Assembly (NCBI RefSeq): GCF_014873945.1
Contig: NZ_JADBEC010000002.1
Span: 496,001 to 560,000, forward strand
Reading direction: 5' to 3'
Length of the DNA stretch: 64,000 nt
Origin: Rhizobium viscosum
GTDB lineage: Bacteria > Pseudomonadota > Alphaproteobacteria > Rhizobiales > Rhizobiaceae
How positions within the stretch are numbered: position 1 is the stretch's first letter; each line of letters begins with the position of its first letter. Positions 51,819 to 60,850 of this stretch are shown here, one piece after another. The translations under genes were made by a program, and so were the position numbers. The notes below the pieces were generated by a model that was not told the DNA's origin, made no database searches, and saw only the letters and a program-made list of their open reading frames with translations.

Positions 51819-52829
51819 TCAGCGATTACCGATACGGGCGGCTTTCGACTGTGCTTCGAGCGAGAGGCGGCAGACCTCGTAGACATGGTCCTGCGTCATG
51901 GCGGTCTCGCTGCGGTCACGCACGTCGGCGGCGAAGGCGTCGAAATAATCAAGCTTCTCGCCGCTGCAATCGATATGCGTCATCTCCCTGCCATTGACGA
52001 GAAAGAGATGATCCTTGCCGGGACGGCCGGCGATATCGATATATTTGCGCAGCTCGATATAACCCTCAGTGCCGAGGATGGTCAGGCGTCCGTCGCCCCA
52101 GGTGGGCAGCGCCTCCGGCGTGAACCAGTCGACACGGACATAACCGCTCGCCTTGTCGGAGCGCAGCAGCACTTCGCCGAAATCCTGGAAATCAGGCTTT
52201 TCCGGCATGCCAAAATTACCAACAGAGCTTGCGACCACTTCGCCGGTCGTCGAGCCGGTATAGAACAGGAACTGGTCGACCTGATGCGAGGCGATATCGA
52301 CGATGATGCCGCCGAAGGCTTCCGGATCGAAGAACCAGTCCGGCCGTGTCGGCAGCTGCAGCCGGTGCGGCCCGGTGCCGAGCGTCTGGATGACCTTGCC
52401 GATCGCCCCTTCCTTGACCAGCTTGCCGGCCTTGACGGCGGAGCGCACACAATGGCGCTCGGAAAAGCAGATGGAGAAGATCCTGCCGGTCTCGGCAACG
52501 GTACGCTTGACCTCTTCGAGCTGGGCAAAGGTCGTCACACCCGGCTTGTCGGTCATCACATCCTTGCCAGCCTTCATGGCGCGGATGGCAAGGCCGGCGC
52601 GGTCACGCGGGATCGCGGCAATGCAGATGACGTCGATCGAGGGATCGGCGAAGATCTTTTCACGGTCGATCTGCGGCGCATCCGGATAGGTCTTCTCGAA
52701 ATTTTCGCGGATCGCAGGCACCGATGTCTGCGGGCAATAGCCGACGAATTCGCCACCGGCTGCCAACAATCCCTTCACATGATCGAATGTGTGCCCATGG
52801 TCGATCCCCACGACGGCAAATCTTAGCAT
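51819..52829 (-). CDS. Gfo/Idh/MocA-family oxidoreductase (2)
   Basis: 336 residues from the ATG at 52829, with GGGAGG upstream. The N-terminus FAVVGIDHGHTFDHVKGLL is an altered dinucleotide motif (GIDHGH in place of GxGxxG). VMTDKPGVTTFAQ carries DKP in place of EKP, and GGIIVDIASHQVDQFLFY is the substrate motif. It is first gene of the 52829-50290 unit. The altered dinucleotide loop resembles other members that bind NAD differently, so activity is likely but cofactor preference is open. Confidence 0.87.
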   Translation of the reverse strand: MLRFAVVGIDHGHTFDHVKGLLAAGGEFVGYCPQTSVPAIRENFEKTYPDAPQIDREKIFADPSIDVICIAAIPRDRAGLAIRAMKAGKDVMTDKPGVTTFAQLEEVKRTVAETGRIFSICFSERHCVRSAVKAGKLVKEGAIGKVIQTLGTGPHRLQLPTRPDWFFDPEAFGGIIVDIASHQVDQFLFYTGSTTGEVVASSVGNFGMPEKPDFQDFGEVLLRSDKASGYVRVDWFTPEALPTWGDGRLTILGTEGYIELRKYIDIAGRPGKDHLFLVNGREMTHIDCSGEKLDYFDAFAADVRDRSETAMTQDHVYEVCRLSLEAQSKAARIGNR

Positions 52830-53197
52830 CGCAATATTATCCTCCCGGGGAATTATCAGGGTAGGCCTGCGCCGACCCTCCTGCATGGTTCAAACCAGAC
52901 AGCCAAAGCAAAGGTCTGTCAAGGTGAGATTGATGGCAAAACTCTTTTGCCTCTTTTGTAAATATATGAAATAGAAAGGTTATTTTGTATCTAAATAGTT
53001 ATAAGTTATGATGAAATCCCTCTTGCCCGCGCCATCGTGTTGCGCCCGTGCCCGCCCGGTAAGAACTGCTTCAGGCCTGTTGAGGCTTGCTCTTGGCCGA
53101 TGAATATGCTCGATTTTGATGGCCGTCGGGTAGGAGGACGGCAACTATCCCATTCTGCAGGAGCGCTCCCCGCTCCGCCCTGTGACGGAAGATCACC
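52830..53197. promoter_or_regulatory. Divergent promoter region, AT-rich centre
   Basis: 368 bases between the Gfo/Idh/MocA unit and the FAH-family gene. The centre (about 52940-53020) is markedly AT-rich and includes ATCTAAATAGTTA at 52989-53001, a weak match to the sulfur-gene element. No supported gene. Confidence 0.4.
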
Positions 53198-54358
53198 ATG
53201 TCCCAATCCCCCCTCGATGCTGCCGCTTCGGGCGGTCTCTTTGTCGGTCGTGCCTGGAACCCCGATGTTGCCGGGCCGAGCATCGTAACGCTACGCGATG
53301 GCACCCTCGTCGATATCACCTCGGCGGAGACGCCGACCCTGAGTGCGCTGCTGGAGCGAGCGGATGCAGCCGACTTCGTCCGCACCGCCGCTGGCAAGGC
53401 GCTTGGCACGCTGGAGGCAATCGCTGCCAACAGCACCGGCAAACCGGATGCAAGCAACGCCTATCTTCTGGCACCGGCCGACCTGCAGGCGATAAAGGCC
53501 TGCGGCGTAACCTTTGCCCAGTCGATGATCGAGCGCGTCATCGAGGAGAAAGCCGCCGGCAATCCGGATCGCGCAGCCTCCATTCGCGAGCGAGTCAGCA
53601 CGCTGATCGGCGGCAGCCTGACCAACATCAAGGCCGGCTCGCCGGAAGCCGCCAAAGTCAAGCAGGCACTGATCGAGGAAGGCATCTGGTCGCAATATCT
53701 CGAAGTCGGCATCGGCCCGGATGCAGAAGTCTTCACCAAGTCGCCGGTGCTTTCATCGGTCGGCTGGGGTTCGGATGTCGGCCTCCACCCGATCTCGACC
53801 TGGAACAATCCGGAGCCGGAAATCGTGCTGGCCGTCAACAGCCGTGGCGAGATCAAGGGCGCCACGCTCGGCAATGACGTGAACCTGCGCGATGTCGAGG
53901 GTCGCTCGGCGCTGCTGCTCGGCAAGGCGAAGGACAACAACGCCTCCTGCTCGATCGGCCCCTTCATCCGCCTCTTCGATCAGAGCTACAGCCTCGACGA
54001 CGTCCGCAAGGCCGAACTCGATCTCAAGGTCACCGGCCAGGACGGTTTCGTGCTGCACGGCAAGAGTTCCATGTCGCAGATCAGCCGCGACCCGACCGAT
54101 CTCGTCAAACAGACCGTCGGCGCCCACCATCAGTATCCCGATGGCTTCATGCTGTTCCTCGGCACGCTCTTTGCGCCAACGCAGGACCGCGATGCGAAGA
54201 ACCAGGGCTTTACCCACAAGGTCGGCGATGTCGTGGAAATCTCGTCCGCCGGCCTGGGCGCACTGGTCAACACCGTCAGGCTTTCGACCGAATGCCCGCC
54301 CTGGACCTTCGGCATCTCGGCACTGATGGGCAATCTCGCAAAGCGCGGGCTGCTCTGA
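53198..54358 (+). CDS. Fumarylacetoacetate-hydrolase-superfamily protein, possibly a 2-keto-3-deoxy-pentonate dehydratase
   Basis: 386 residues. A FAH C-terminal domain is clear from about residue 150: LGNDVNLRDVEGRSALLLGKAKDNNAS and the acidic metal site near NNPEPEIVLAVN. The layout with GVTFAQSMIERVIEE and the WSQYLEVGIGPDAEVFTK block resembles, from memory, the XylX-type 2-keto-3-deoxy-L-arabinonate/D-xylonate dehydratases of this superfamily. This is moderately sure. It would then act in an oxidative pentose route beside the Gfo/Idh/MocA dehydrogenases. Confidence 0.75.
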   Translation: MSQSPLDAAASGGLFVGRAWNPDVAGPSIVTLRDGTLVDITSAETPTLSALLERADAADFVRTAAGKALGTLEAIAANSTGKPDASNAYLLAPADLQAIKACGVTFAQSMIERVIEEKAAGNPDRAASIRERVSTLIGGSLTNIKAGSPEAAKVKQALIEEGIWSQYLEVGIGPDAEVFTKSPVLSSVGWGSDVGLHPISTWNNPEPEIVLAVNSRGEIKGATLGNDVNLRDVEGRSALLLGKAKDNNASCSIGPFIRLFDQSYSLDDVRKAELDLKVTGQDGFVLHGKSSMSQISRDPTDLVKQTVGAHHQYPDGFMLFLGTLFAPTQDRDAKNQGFTHKVGDVVEISSAGLGALVNTVRLSTECPPWTFGISALMGNLAKRGLL

Positions 54359-54359
54359 G

Positions 54360-56495
54360 CTACTGGTTTCGCCTGATACCCTGCAGGAGGTCGAGAACGG
54401 AGTTCGCGGCCTCAAGCACATTGGTGCCTGGACCGAACACGGCGGCAACGCCGTGTTCGTGCAGGAATTCATAATCCTGCCGGGGGATCACGCCGCCGCA
54501 GACAACGATGATATCGCCGCCGCCCTGGTCCTTCAGCCGGTCGATCAGCTGCGGCAGCAGCGTCCGGTGACCGGCCGCCAGCGACGAAACGCCGATCACA
54601 TTGACCCTCTCGCCGAGCGCCATGCCGGCCGCCTCATCCGGCGTCTGGAACAGCGGGCCGGCGAGCACGTCGAAACCGACATCGCCGAAGGCCGAGGCGA
54701 TCACCTTGGCGCCGCGGTCGTGCCCGTCCTGGCCGAGCTTGGCGACCATGATCTTCGGCTTGCGGCCCATGGCTTCTGTCACTTCAGCCATACGGGTTTT
54801 CAGAACGTCCAGCTCCGGCTCGTCGCGATAAGCCGTGCCATAGACGCCACGGATGACCTTTGGCGTCGCGAAATGATCGCCGAAAACCTCACGCATCGCA
54901 TCCGAGATTTCGCCAACGGTGGCGCGCGCCCGCGCTGCTTCGACGGCCGCAGCGACCAGGTTACCATTGCCGTTGCGGGCAATCTCCGAAAGTGCTGCCA
55001 GCGCCTCCTTGAGCTTTCCGCCATCACGGCGGCGTTTGGTCTCCGCGATACGACGGATCTGTGCGGTACGCACGGCGCTATTATCGATCTCGAGAATATC
55101 GATCGGCTGCTCGGCTTCGAGCCGATATTTGTTGACGCCGACGATGACCTCGTCGCCCTTGTCGACGGCGGCCTGGCGGCGGGCAGCGGCCTCCTCGATC
55201 AGTCGCTTCGGCAGCCCCTCATTGACGGCTTTGGTCATGCCGCCAAGCGCCTCAACCTCTTCGATCAGCGCCCATGCCTTGTCGGCAAGTTCCTTCGTCA
55301 GGCTCTCGACATAGTAGGAGCCGGCAAGCGGATCGACCACCTTGGTGACGCCGGTCTCATGCTGCAGGATGAGCTGCGTATTGCGCGCGATACGAGCGGA
55401 AAATTCCGTCGGCAGGGCAATCGCCTCGTCGAAGGAATTGGTATGCAACGACTGTGTACCACCGAGTACGGCCGACATCGCCTCGAAGGCAGTGCGGATG
55501 ATGTTATTGTAAGGGTCTTGTTCCTGCAGCGAGACCCCCGATGTCTGGCAATGGGTGCGCAACATCAGCGAAGCGGTCTTCTTCGGCTGGAACTCCTCCA
55601 TGATGCGGGTCCAGAGCAGGCGGGCGGCGCGAAGCTTTGCGGCTTCCATGAAGAAATTCATGCCGATCGCGAAGAAGAAGGAGAGCCGGCCGGCGAAATC
55701 ATCGACATTCAGTCCTTTGGCGATCGCCGCACGCACATATTCGCGCCCGTCGGCGAGCGTGAAGGCGAGCTCCTGCACCAGCGTCGCGCCGGCTTCCTGC
55801 ATGTGATAGCCCGAGATCGAGATCGAATTGAATTTCGGCATCTCCTTTGCCGTATATTCGATGATATCGGCAACGATGCGCATCGAGGGTTCCGGAGGGT
55901 AGATATAGGTGTTGCGGACCATGAACTCCTTGAGAATATCGTTCTGAATGGTCCCTGACAGTTCCGCCTTCGAAACGCCCTGCTCCTCGCCCGCAACGAT
56001 GAAATTTGCCAGAATCGGGATGACCGCGCCGTTCATGGTCATGGAGACGGACATGTCCTGCAACGGAATGCCGTCGAACAGGATTTTCATGTCCTCGACG
56101 CTATCGATGGCCACCCCCGCCTTGCCGACATCGCCGACGACGCGCGGATGATCGCTGTCATAGCCGCGATGGGTGGCGAGATCGAAGGCAACCGATAAGC
56201 CCTTCTGGCCCGCGGCGAGATTGCGGCGGTAGAAGGCGTTGGATTCTTCGGCGGTCGAGAAGCCGGCATATTGCCGGATCGTCCAGGGCCGGCCGGCATA
56301 CATGGTGGCGCGTGGACCGCGGGTGAAAGGCGCAAATCCCGGCAGGCTGTCCGCATCCGTACCGTTAAGATCAGCGGCCGTATAGAGCGGTTTGACGTCG
56401 ATACCTTCGGGCGTGTGCCAGGTCAGCGTATCCGGTGCTGCGCGCAGCTCCTTTTCCGCCAGCGCCTCCCAGTCCGACAGCGTCTTCTTCGTCAT
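54360..56495 (-). CDS. scpA: Methylmalonyl-CoA mutase (single-chain, B12-dependent)
   Basis: 711 residues from the ATG at 56495 behind GGAGG. The N-terminal mutase barrel includes RQYAGFSTAEESNAFYRRNLAAGQKGLSVAFDLATHRG, TIQNDILKEFMVRNTYIYPPEPSMRI and ISGYHMQEAGA. The C-terminal cobalamin domain has the base-off DxHxxG (DGHDRG, near residue 590), SSLAAGH and CGGVI. It interconverts methylmalonyl-CoA and succinyl-CoA. This single-chain homodimer type is the S. meliloti BhbA kind. It converges with the FAH gene one base away. Confidence 0.95.
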   Translation of the reverse strand: MTKKTLSDWEALAEKELRAAPDTLTWHTPEGIDVKPLYTAADLNGTDADSLPGFAPFTRGPRATMYAGRPWTIRQYAGFSTAEESNAFYRRNLAAGQKGLSVAFDLATHRGYDSDHPRVVGDVGKAGVAIDSVEDMKILFDGIPLQDMSVSMTMNGAVIPILANFIVAGEEQGVSKAELSGTIQNDILKEFMVRNTYIYPPEPSMRIVADIIEYTAKEMPKFNSISISGYHMQEAGATLVQELAFTLADGREYVRAAIAKGLNVDDFAGRLSFFFAIGMNFFMEAAKLRAARLLWTRIMEEFQPKKTASLMLRTHCQTSGVSLQEQDPYNNIIRTAFEAMSAVLGGTQSLHTNSFDEAIALPTEFSARIARNTQLILQHETGVTKVVDPLAGSYYVESLTKELADKAWALIEEVEALGGMTKAVNEGLPKRLIEEAAARRQAAVDKGDEVIVGVNKYRLEAEQPIDILEIDNSAVRTAQIRRIAETKRRRDGGKLKEALAALSEIARNGNGNLVAAAVEAARARATVGEISDAMREVFGDHFATPKVIRGVYGTAYRDEPELDVLKTRMAEVTEAMGRKPKIMVAKLGQDGHDRGAKVIASAFGDVGFDVLAGPLFQTPDEAAGMALGERVNVIGVSSLAAGHRTLLPQLIDRLKDQGGGDIIVVCGGVIPRQDYEFLHEHGVAAVFGPGTNVLEAANSVLDLLQGIRRNQ

Positions 56496-56594
56496 ATCAT
56501 CCTCCGCATCGTCTGCGCGCCACGCTACCACCATGCGGTGACGCGGCGCGATACAGCCTTAGGATAATTTGATCGGCAAGGCGATGATAGACGT

Positions 56595-57425
56595 TCAGCG
56601 ATGCGCGGCCCAGGGCACGAGGAGCCGCTCGATCAGCCGCGCCAGGATCTCCAGCAGGAAGGCGATGGCGGCAATGACGATGATGCCGCCGATGACGATA
56701 TCGGTGACCAGGAACTGCGCCGCCGACTGGATCATGAAGCCGAGGCCCTGGCTTGCCGCAACGAGCTCGGCCGCGACCAGCGTAGACCAGCCGGCGCCGA
56801 GCGCAATGCGCGTGCCCGTCAAAATCGGCGGAATGACGCCTGGAAGAATGACATGCAGCAGCACCTGCAGCCGGCTCGCGCCGAAGGAGCGGGCAGCGTT
56901 GACGAAATCGCCCGGGGCAGATTTGACGCCCGAAGCAGTCGACAGGATGATCGGCGGCAGCATGGCGAGCGAGATGACGGTGACCTTCGACGCCTCGCCG
57001 ATACCGACCCAGATGATGATCAGCGGCAGATAGGCAAGCGGCGGCAGGGGCCGCAGGAATTCGACGATCGGATCAAGGATGCCCTTGCCGATACGGCTCG
57101 TGGCTATCGCTAGGCCTGCCGGCACACCGATGATGAGCGAGACGGCGAGCGCTGCAAAGATGCGCAGCAGGCTTGCGAGCGTATGTTCGGCAAGCGTGGA
57201 ATCGACGAAGCCGTTGACCGCGACATTGGCAAGCGAATTCGCCACTACGAGCGGCGACGGCAGGAAGACCGGCGAGACGGCACCATAGGCCGAAGCAAGG
57301 CTCCAGCCGGCAATAATGACGGCAATTGTCGCAAGCGAGATCGGCAGCGTGCCGCGGCGTTTCGGCCGTGCCTCTACCGGTTGATCCGACACCGCGGTTG
57401 CGAGTGCTTCCGCCTCGACGCTCAT
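56595..57425 (-). CDS. tauC: Taurine/sulfonate ABC transporter permease
   Basis: 276 residues, six membrane segments. BPD_transp_1 coupling region VNAARSFGASRLQVLLHVILPGVIPPILTGTRIALGAGWSTLVAAELVAASQGLGFMI is the SsuC/TauC signature. It overlaps tauB by 4 bases (ATGA) and ends the tauABC unit. Confidence 0.9.
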   Translation of the reverse strand: MSVEAEALATAVSDQPVEARPKRRGTLPISLATIAVIIAGWSLASAYGAVSPVFLPSPLVVANSLANVAVNGFVDSTLAEHTLASLLRIFAALAVSLIIGVPAGLAIATSRIGKGILDPIVEFLRPLPPLAYLPLIIIWVGIGEASKVTVISLAMLPPIILSTASGVKSAPGDFVNAARSFGASRLQVLLHVILPGVIPPILTGTRIALGAGWSTLVAAELVAASQGLGFMIQSAAQFLVTDIVIGGIIVIAAIAFLLEILARLIERLLVPWAAHR

Positions 57426-58216
57426 GCGGCAATCTCCTCTTCATCCGCATGGATGAGTGCGGTCAGCTCGTCGTGCAGATTTTTAAACGCAGTGAGCGCC
57501 TTGATCTCCTTGACGCTTTTGCCTTCGAGCAACGCCTTCCCGAACTCGGTCCTGATGTCGGCGACGATACGGCTGGGGTTCGGCGCCAGTACGATGACAC
57601 GTGTTGCAAGCAACAGCGCCTCGTCAATGCTGTGGGTGATCAGCAGGGCACCCGTTTTGCTTTCTGCCCAGACATCCAGCAGGAATTTCTGCATGCGGCT
57701 GCGTGTCAGCGCGTCGAGCGCACCGAGCGGTTCATCCAGCAGCAGGAAGCGAGGGCCGGAGGCCAGGGCGCGAGCGATGCCGACACGCTGGCGCATACCG
57801 CCTGAGAGTTCCCAGATATTCTTGTGACCCGCGCCATCGAGCCCGACCTTCACAAGCAGTTCTTCTGCGCGGCGCTGTCTCTCGCCTTTCGGAATGCCCT
57901 GAAGCTTCAATGGAAAGGCGACATTGCCGGCGGCCGTCAGCCACGGATAGAGCGCGTCATCCTGAAACACCACGGCCCGGTCTACGCCCGGTCCGTCGAT
58001 CTCTTTGCCGTCGACCAGCACGCGTCCCTCGCTCGGCTCAGTGAAGCCTGCAGCAATATTGAGAAGGCTCGTCTTGCCGGAACCCGAACGGCCGATGACC
58101 ACCACGAACTCGTCGGAGGCGATATGCAGGTTGACGCCATCGAGCACACGTCTCTTCCGGCGAGTGCCTACCTCGGCATAATCGAGCGACAGGGACTGTA
58201 GTGAAAGTATGCCCAT
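57422..58216 (-). CDS. tauB: Taurine/sulfonate ABC transporter ATPase
   Basis: 264 residues from the ATG at 58216 (AGGTGG upstream). Walker A GRSGSGKTS (42-50), Q-loop VVFQDDALYPWLT, signature ELSGGMRQRVGIARAL, Walker B FLLLDEPLGALD and H-loop LLITHSIDEAL. The DALYPW Q-loop is typical of TauB/SsuB. It follows tauA across a hairpin with a T-tract. Confidence 0.92.
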   Translation of the reverse strand: MGILSLQSLSLDYAEVGTRRKRRVLDGVNLHIASDEFVVVIGRSGSGKTSLLNIAAGFTEPSEGRVLVDGKEIDGPGVDRAVVFQDDALYPWLTAAGNVAFPLKLQGIPKGERQRRAEELLVKVGLDGAGHKNIWELSGGMRQRVGIARALASGPRFLLLDEPLGALDALTRSRMQKFLLDVWAESKTGALLITHSIDEALLLATRVIVLAPNPSRIVADIRTEFGKALLEGKSVKEIKALTAFKNLHDELTALIHADEEEIAA

Positions 58217-58234
58217 GGACACCACCTGTTTGAG

Positions 58235-58261
58235 AAAAACCGGCGCAGCCGCAGCTGCGCC
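58235..58261 (-). terminator. Attenuator-like terminator between tauA and tauB
   Basis: GGCGCAGC (58242-58249) and GCTGCGCC (58254-58261) form a perfect 8-bp stem with a 4-base loop. On the minus strand GG then TTTTT (58239-58235) follows. It lies between the tauA stop and the tauB start, so partial termination would keep the binding protein in excess. Confidence 0.65.
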
Positions 58262-58277
58262 AGGACCCTTGGGAGGA

Positions 58278-59282
58278 TCAAAGACCTGCCTTGGCTGCTT
58301 CCTTGACCCAGCGGTCGGAAATATAGGGGCTGTAGTCCTTCAGAACGCCGGGGATCTTGCCCTGCTCCAGAAGGAAGGCCGAGGTTTCGGCAACAGCATT
58401 GACCGTGCCGCCACCGAGGAGATCGGCGCTAGCCTGTTCCTTCAGGCTCGGGAACGTGTAGCCCTTAAGAAGAGCCGGCACTTCATCGGTCTTGGCACCG
58501 GTGAGCTTGGCGATCTTTTCGGCTTCAGGTGATTTCGCATTCCAGCTATCCGGATTGGCGAGGTAGGAGGCGTAAGCCGCACCCGTGACCTTCACGAAGC
58601 CGGTGACGACTTCCGGATGGGCCTCGGCAAATTTCTTGCTGACGATCCAAGCATCGAAGGTCGGGCCGCCCCACTTGGCGACATCGGAGGAGGTAGCAAG
58701 CACGCTGCCGCTCTTTTTCAACTGCGCCAGGACGGGATCCCAGACATAGGCGCCGTCGATGTCACCGCGCTCCCAGGCAGCAGCGATTTCCGGCGGACGC
58801 AGATTGAGGATCTGCACCGACTTCGGATCGACCTTCCAGTGCTTCAGCGCCGTCAGCAGGCTGTAATGCGCGGTCGAAACGAAGGGCGTGGCGATCTTCT
58901 TGCCCTTCAGGTCCTCCGGCTTGGTGATGTTCTTGACCGCAAGCGCTTCAGCCTCGCTGATGAGGCCGACGACATAGATCGTCTCGATCGGCAGTTCGCG
59001 GCTGGCGGCAGCCGCAAGCGGCGACGAGCCGACATAACCGATATCGATGGAGCCGGACGCGATGGCAGCGACGACATCAGCACCGCCATCGAATTTCTGC
59101 CAGTGAATCTTGGCCTTGGTCTCCTTCTCATAGGTGCCGTCGGCTTGAGGCACGCGCGACGGCTCGACGATCGGCTGGTAGCCGATATTGAGCGTGACGT
59201 CGGCAGCGTGGGCTGCATAGGTGGTCAAGGTGAGGACAGCGGCAGCGGCCGTACCCAGAAGGTTGCGTCGGTTGATTTTCAT
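58278..59282 (-). CDS. tauA: Taurine-binding periplasmic protein
   Basis: 334 residues from the ATG at 59282. Signal NRRNLLGTAAAAVLTLTTYAAHA, with a Tat-like RR. The mature part is very close to E. coli TauA: ADGTYEKETKAKIHWQKFDGG, GYVGSSPLAAAASRELPIE, PFVSTAHYSLLTALKHW and AAAWERGDIDGAYVWDPVL. It delivers taurine or a similar sulfonate to TauBC. It is divergent from an LLM monooxygenase gene (59489), which replaces the TauD dioxygenase gene expected in E. coli. An AT-rich element lies at 59337-59353. Confidence 0.92.
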   Translation of the reverse strand: MKINRRNLLGTAAAAVLTLTTYAAHAADVTLNIGYQPIVEPSRVPQADGTYEKETKAKIHWQKFDGGADVVAAIASGSIDIGYVGSSPLAAAASRELPIETIYVVGLISEAEALAVKNITKPEDLKGKKIATPFVSTAHYSLLTALKHWKVDPKSVQILNLRPPEIAAAWERGDIDGAYVWDPVLAQLKKSGSVLATSSDVAKWGGPTFDAWIVSKKFAEAHPEVVTGFVKVTGAAYASYLANPDSWNAKSPEAEKIAKLTGAKTDEVPALLKGYTFPSLKEQASADLLGGGTVNAVAETSAFLLEQGKIPGVLKDYSPYISDRWVKEAAKAGL

Positions 59283-59336
59283 ATCCCTCTCCCGCAATGT
59301 TTAAAATCATTCCACCCCGGAATGTGGTTAGATCAT

Positions 59337-59353
59337 TGTAAAATTCATAGATT
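59337..59353 (-). promoter_or_regulatory. Recurrent AT-rich element, copy 4 (core ATCTATGAATTTT)
   Basis: On the minus strand the core ATCTATGAATTTT (59352-59340) points at tauA, 57 bases from its ATG. It matches the copy at 7840-7856 in 14 of 17 bases. It sits in the divergent region shared with the LLM gene at 59489. Confidence 0.4.
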
Positions 59354-59488
59354 TTATAGAGATAGAAAATTTCCAGAATCGACGGTGGGAGATAATTTGC
59401 TTCTAATTTCAGTGGAAGAAGCGGTGAGTTCCGGATCCGGCCGATAATTCCCGCAAAGTGCCCGACGGAAATCTCAGGACTGTACCCA

Positions 59489-60850
59489 ATGAAGAAAATG
59501 CAGATTTACGCCTTCGACATGAACTGCGTGGGGCACATAAACCATGGCATGTGGACGCATCCGCGCGATCGCTCAGTCGACTACACCGACCTCGACTACT
59601 GGGCGGATTTTGCCCGCACGGCCGAACGCGGCAAGCTCGACGGCGTATTTCTTGCCGATATTGTCGGCGTCTACGATGTCTACAAAGGTAGCCCAGCCCC
59701 GGTCATCGAGACGGGCGCCCAGATCCCGGTCAACGATCCGCTGATGCCAATTTCGGCCATGGCTTACGTTACCAAGCATCTTGGTTTCGGCGTCACCGTC
59801 AATACGACCTATGAGCCGCCATTCCTTTTGGCACGACGTATGTCGACGCTCGACCATCTGACCAAGGGGCGCATCGGCTGGAACATCGTCACGGGCTATC
59901 TCGACAGCGCCGCCCGCAGCATGGGCTTCGACAAGCTGCCTGAACATGATGCGCGCTACGACGCCGCCGAGGAATATCTCGAAATTCTCTACAAGCTTTG
60001 GGAGAGAAGCTGGGACGATGATGCGGTGCTGCGCGACAGAGAACGCGGCGTCTTTGCCGATGCCTCCAAGGTCCGCGCTGTCAGCCATCAGGGGCAATAT
60101 TACAAGATGGAGGGAATCCATCTTGCCGAACCCTCACCACAACGCACGCCCCTGCTCTTCCAGGCCGGCGCCTCGGCACGAGGGCAGGACTTTGCCGCCC
60201 GCCATGCCGAATGCGTCTTCATTGCCGGACCGACGCCGCAATCGGCGCGGCCGACCGTCGACGCGCTTCGCGCCAAGACGCTGGCGAACGGCCGTGGTGC
60301 AGATGCGATCAAGATCCTCAGCCTGATTACCGTCGTCGTCGGCAAGACCGAAGCCCAAGCGCGGGAGAAACTCGAGGACTATCGCCGGCATGCGAGCGTC
60401 GAGGCGTCTCTCGCGCATTATTCTGCCTCTGTCGGCGTTGATTTTTCGAAATACGAGCTCGATGAGGTGATCGATCAGAGTTCGACCAATGCCAATCAGT
60501 CGGCGCTGGCGGCAATCACCAAGCAGGCGGCGAAGCCGGTGACGAAACGGGAGATCATCGATCAGATGGTACTCGGCAGCCGTATGAAGCCGATCGTCGG
60601 CTCACCGGAACAGATTGCCGATACGTTGCAGCGCTGGATTGAAGAGGGTGGCATCGACGGCTTCAATCTGGCTCGCACAGTGGCGCCGGAAAGCCTCAAC
60701 GATTTCGTCGATCTCGTCGTGCCCGTGCTGCAGGAGCGTGGCCTGTTCAAGGCGGATTATGCGCAAGGGCCACTGCGCAAAAAGCTGTTCGGCGGCAACG
60801 GCCGGCTGCCAGCCGGCCATCCCGCCGCACATTTCAGATCTCAGCGATGA
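59489..60850 (+). CDS. LLM-class flavin-dependent monooxygenase, NtaA/SnaA/DszA group
   Basis: 453 residues. It begins YAFDMNCVGHINHGMWTHPRD, then KLDGVFLADIVGVYDVYKG, STLDHLTKGRIGWNIVTGYL and FQAGASARGQDFAARHAECVF. It is a paralogue of the protein at 12527. An alternative start is ATG 59498. It is divergent from tauABC, so it may oxidise the sulfonate or a related compound with FMNH2 from a reductase such as that at 63722. The last 10 bases overlap convergent metI. Confidence 0.88.
   Translation: MKKMQIYAFDMNCVGHINHGMWTHPRDRSVDYTDLDYWADFARTAERGKLDGVFLADIVGVYDVYKGSPAPVIETGAQIPVNDPLMPISAMAYVTKHLGFGVTVNTTYEPPFLLARRMSTLDHLTKGRIGWNIVTGYLDSAARSMGFDKLPEHDARYDAAEEYLEILYKLWERSWDDDAVLRDRERGVFADASKVRAVSHQGQYYKMEGIHLAEPSPQRTPLLFQAGASARGQDFAARHAECVFIAGPTPQSARPTVDALRAKTLANGRGADAIKILSLITVVVGKTEAQAREKLEDYRRHASVEASLAHYSASVGVDFSKYELDEVIDQSSTNANQSALAAITKQAAKPVTKREIIDQMVLGSRMKPIVGSPEQIADTLQRWIEEGGIDGFNLARTVAPESLNDFVDLVVPVLQERGLFKADYAQGPLRKKLFGGNGRLPAGHPAAHFRSQR

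Noticed and set aside
54453..55958. A 501-codon open frame on the plus strand
   Set aside because: It is antisense to methylmalonyl-CoA mutase, whose motifs are complete.
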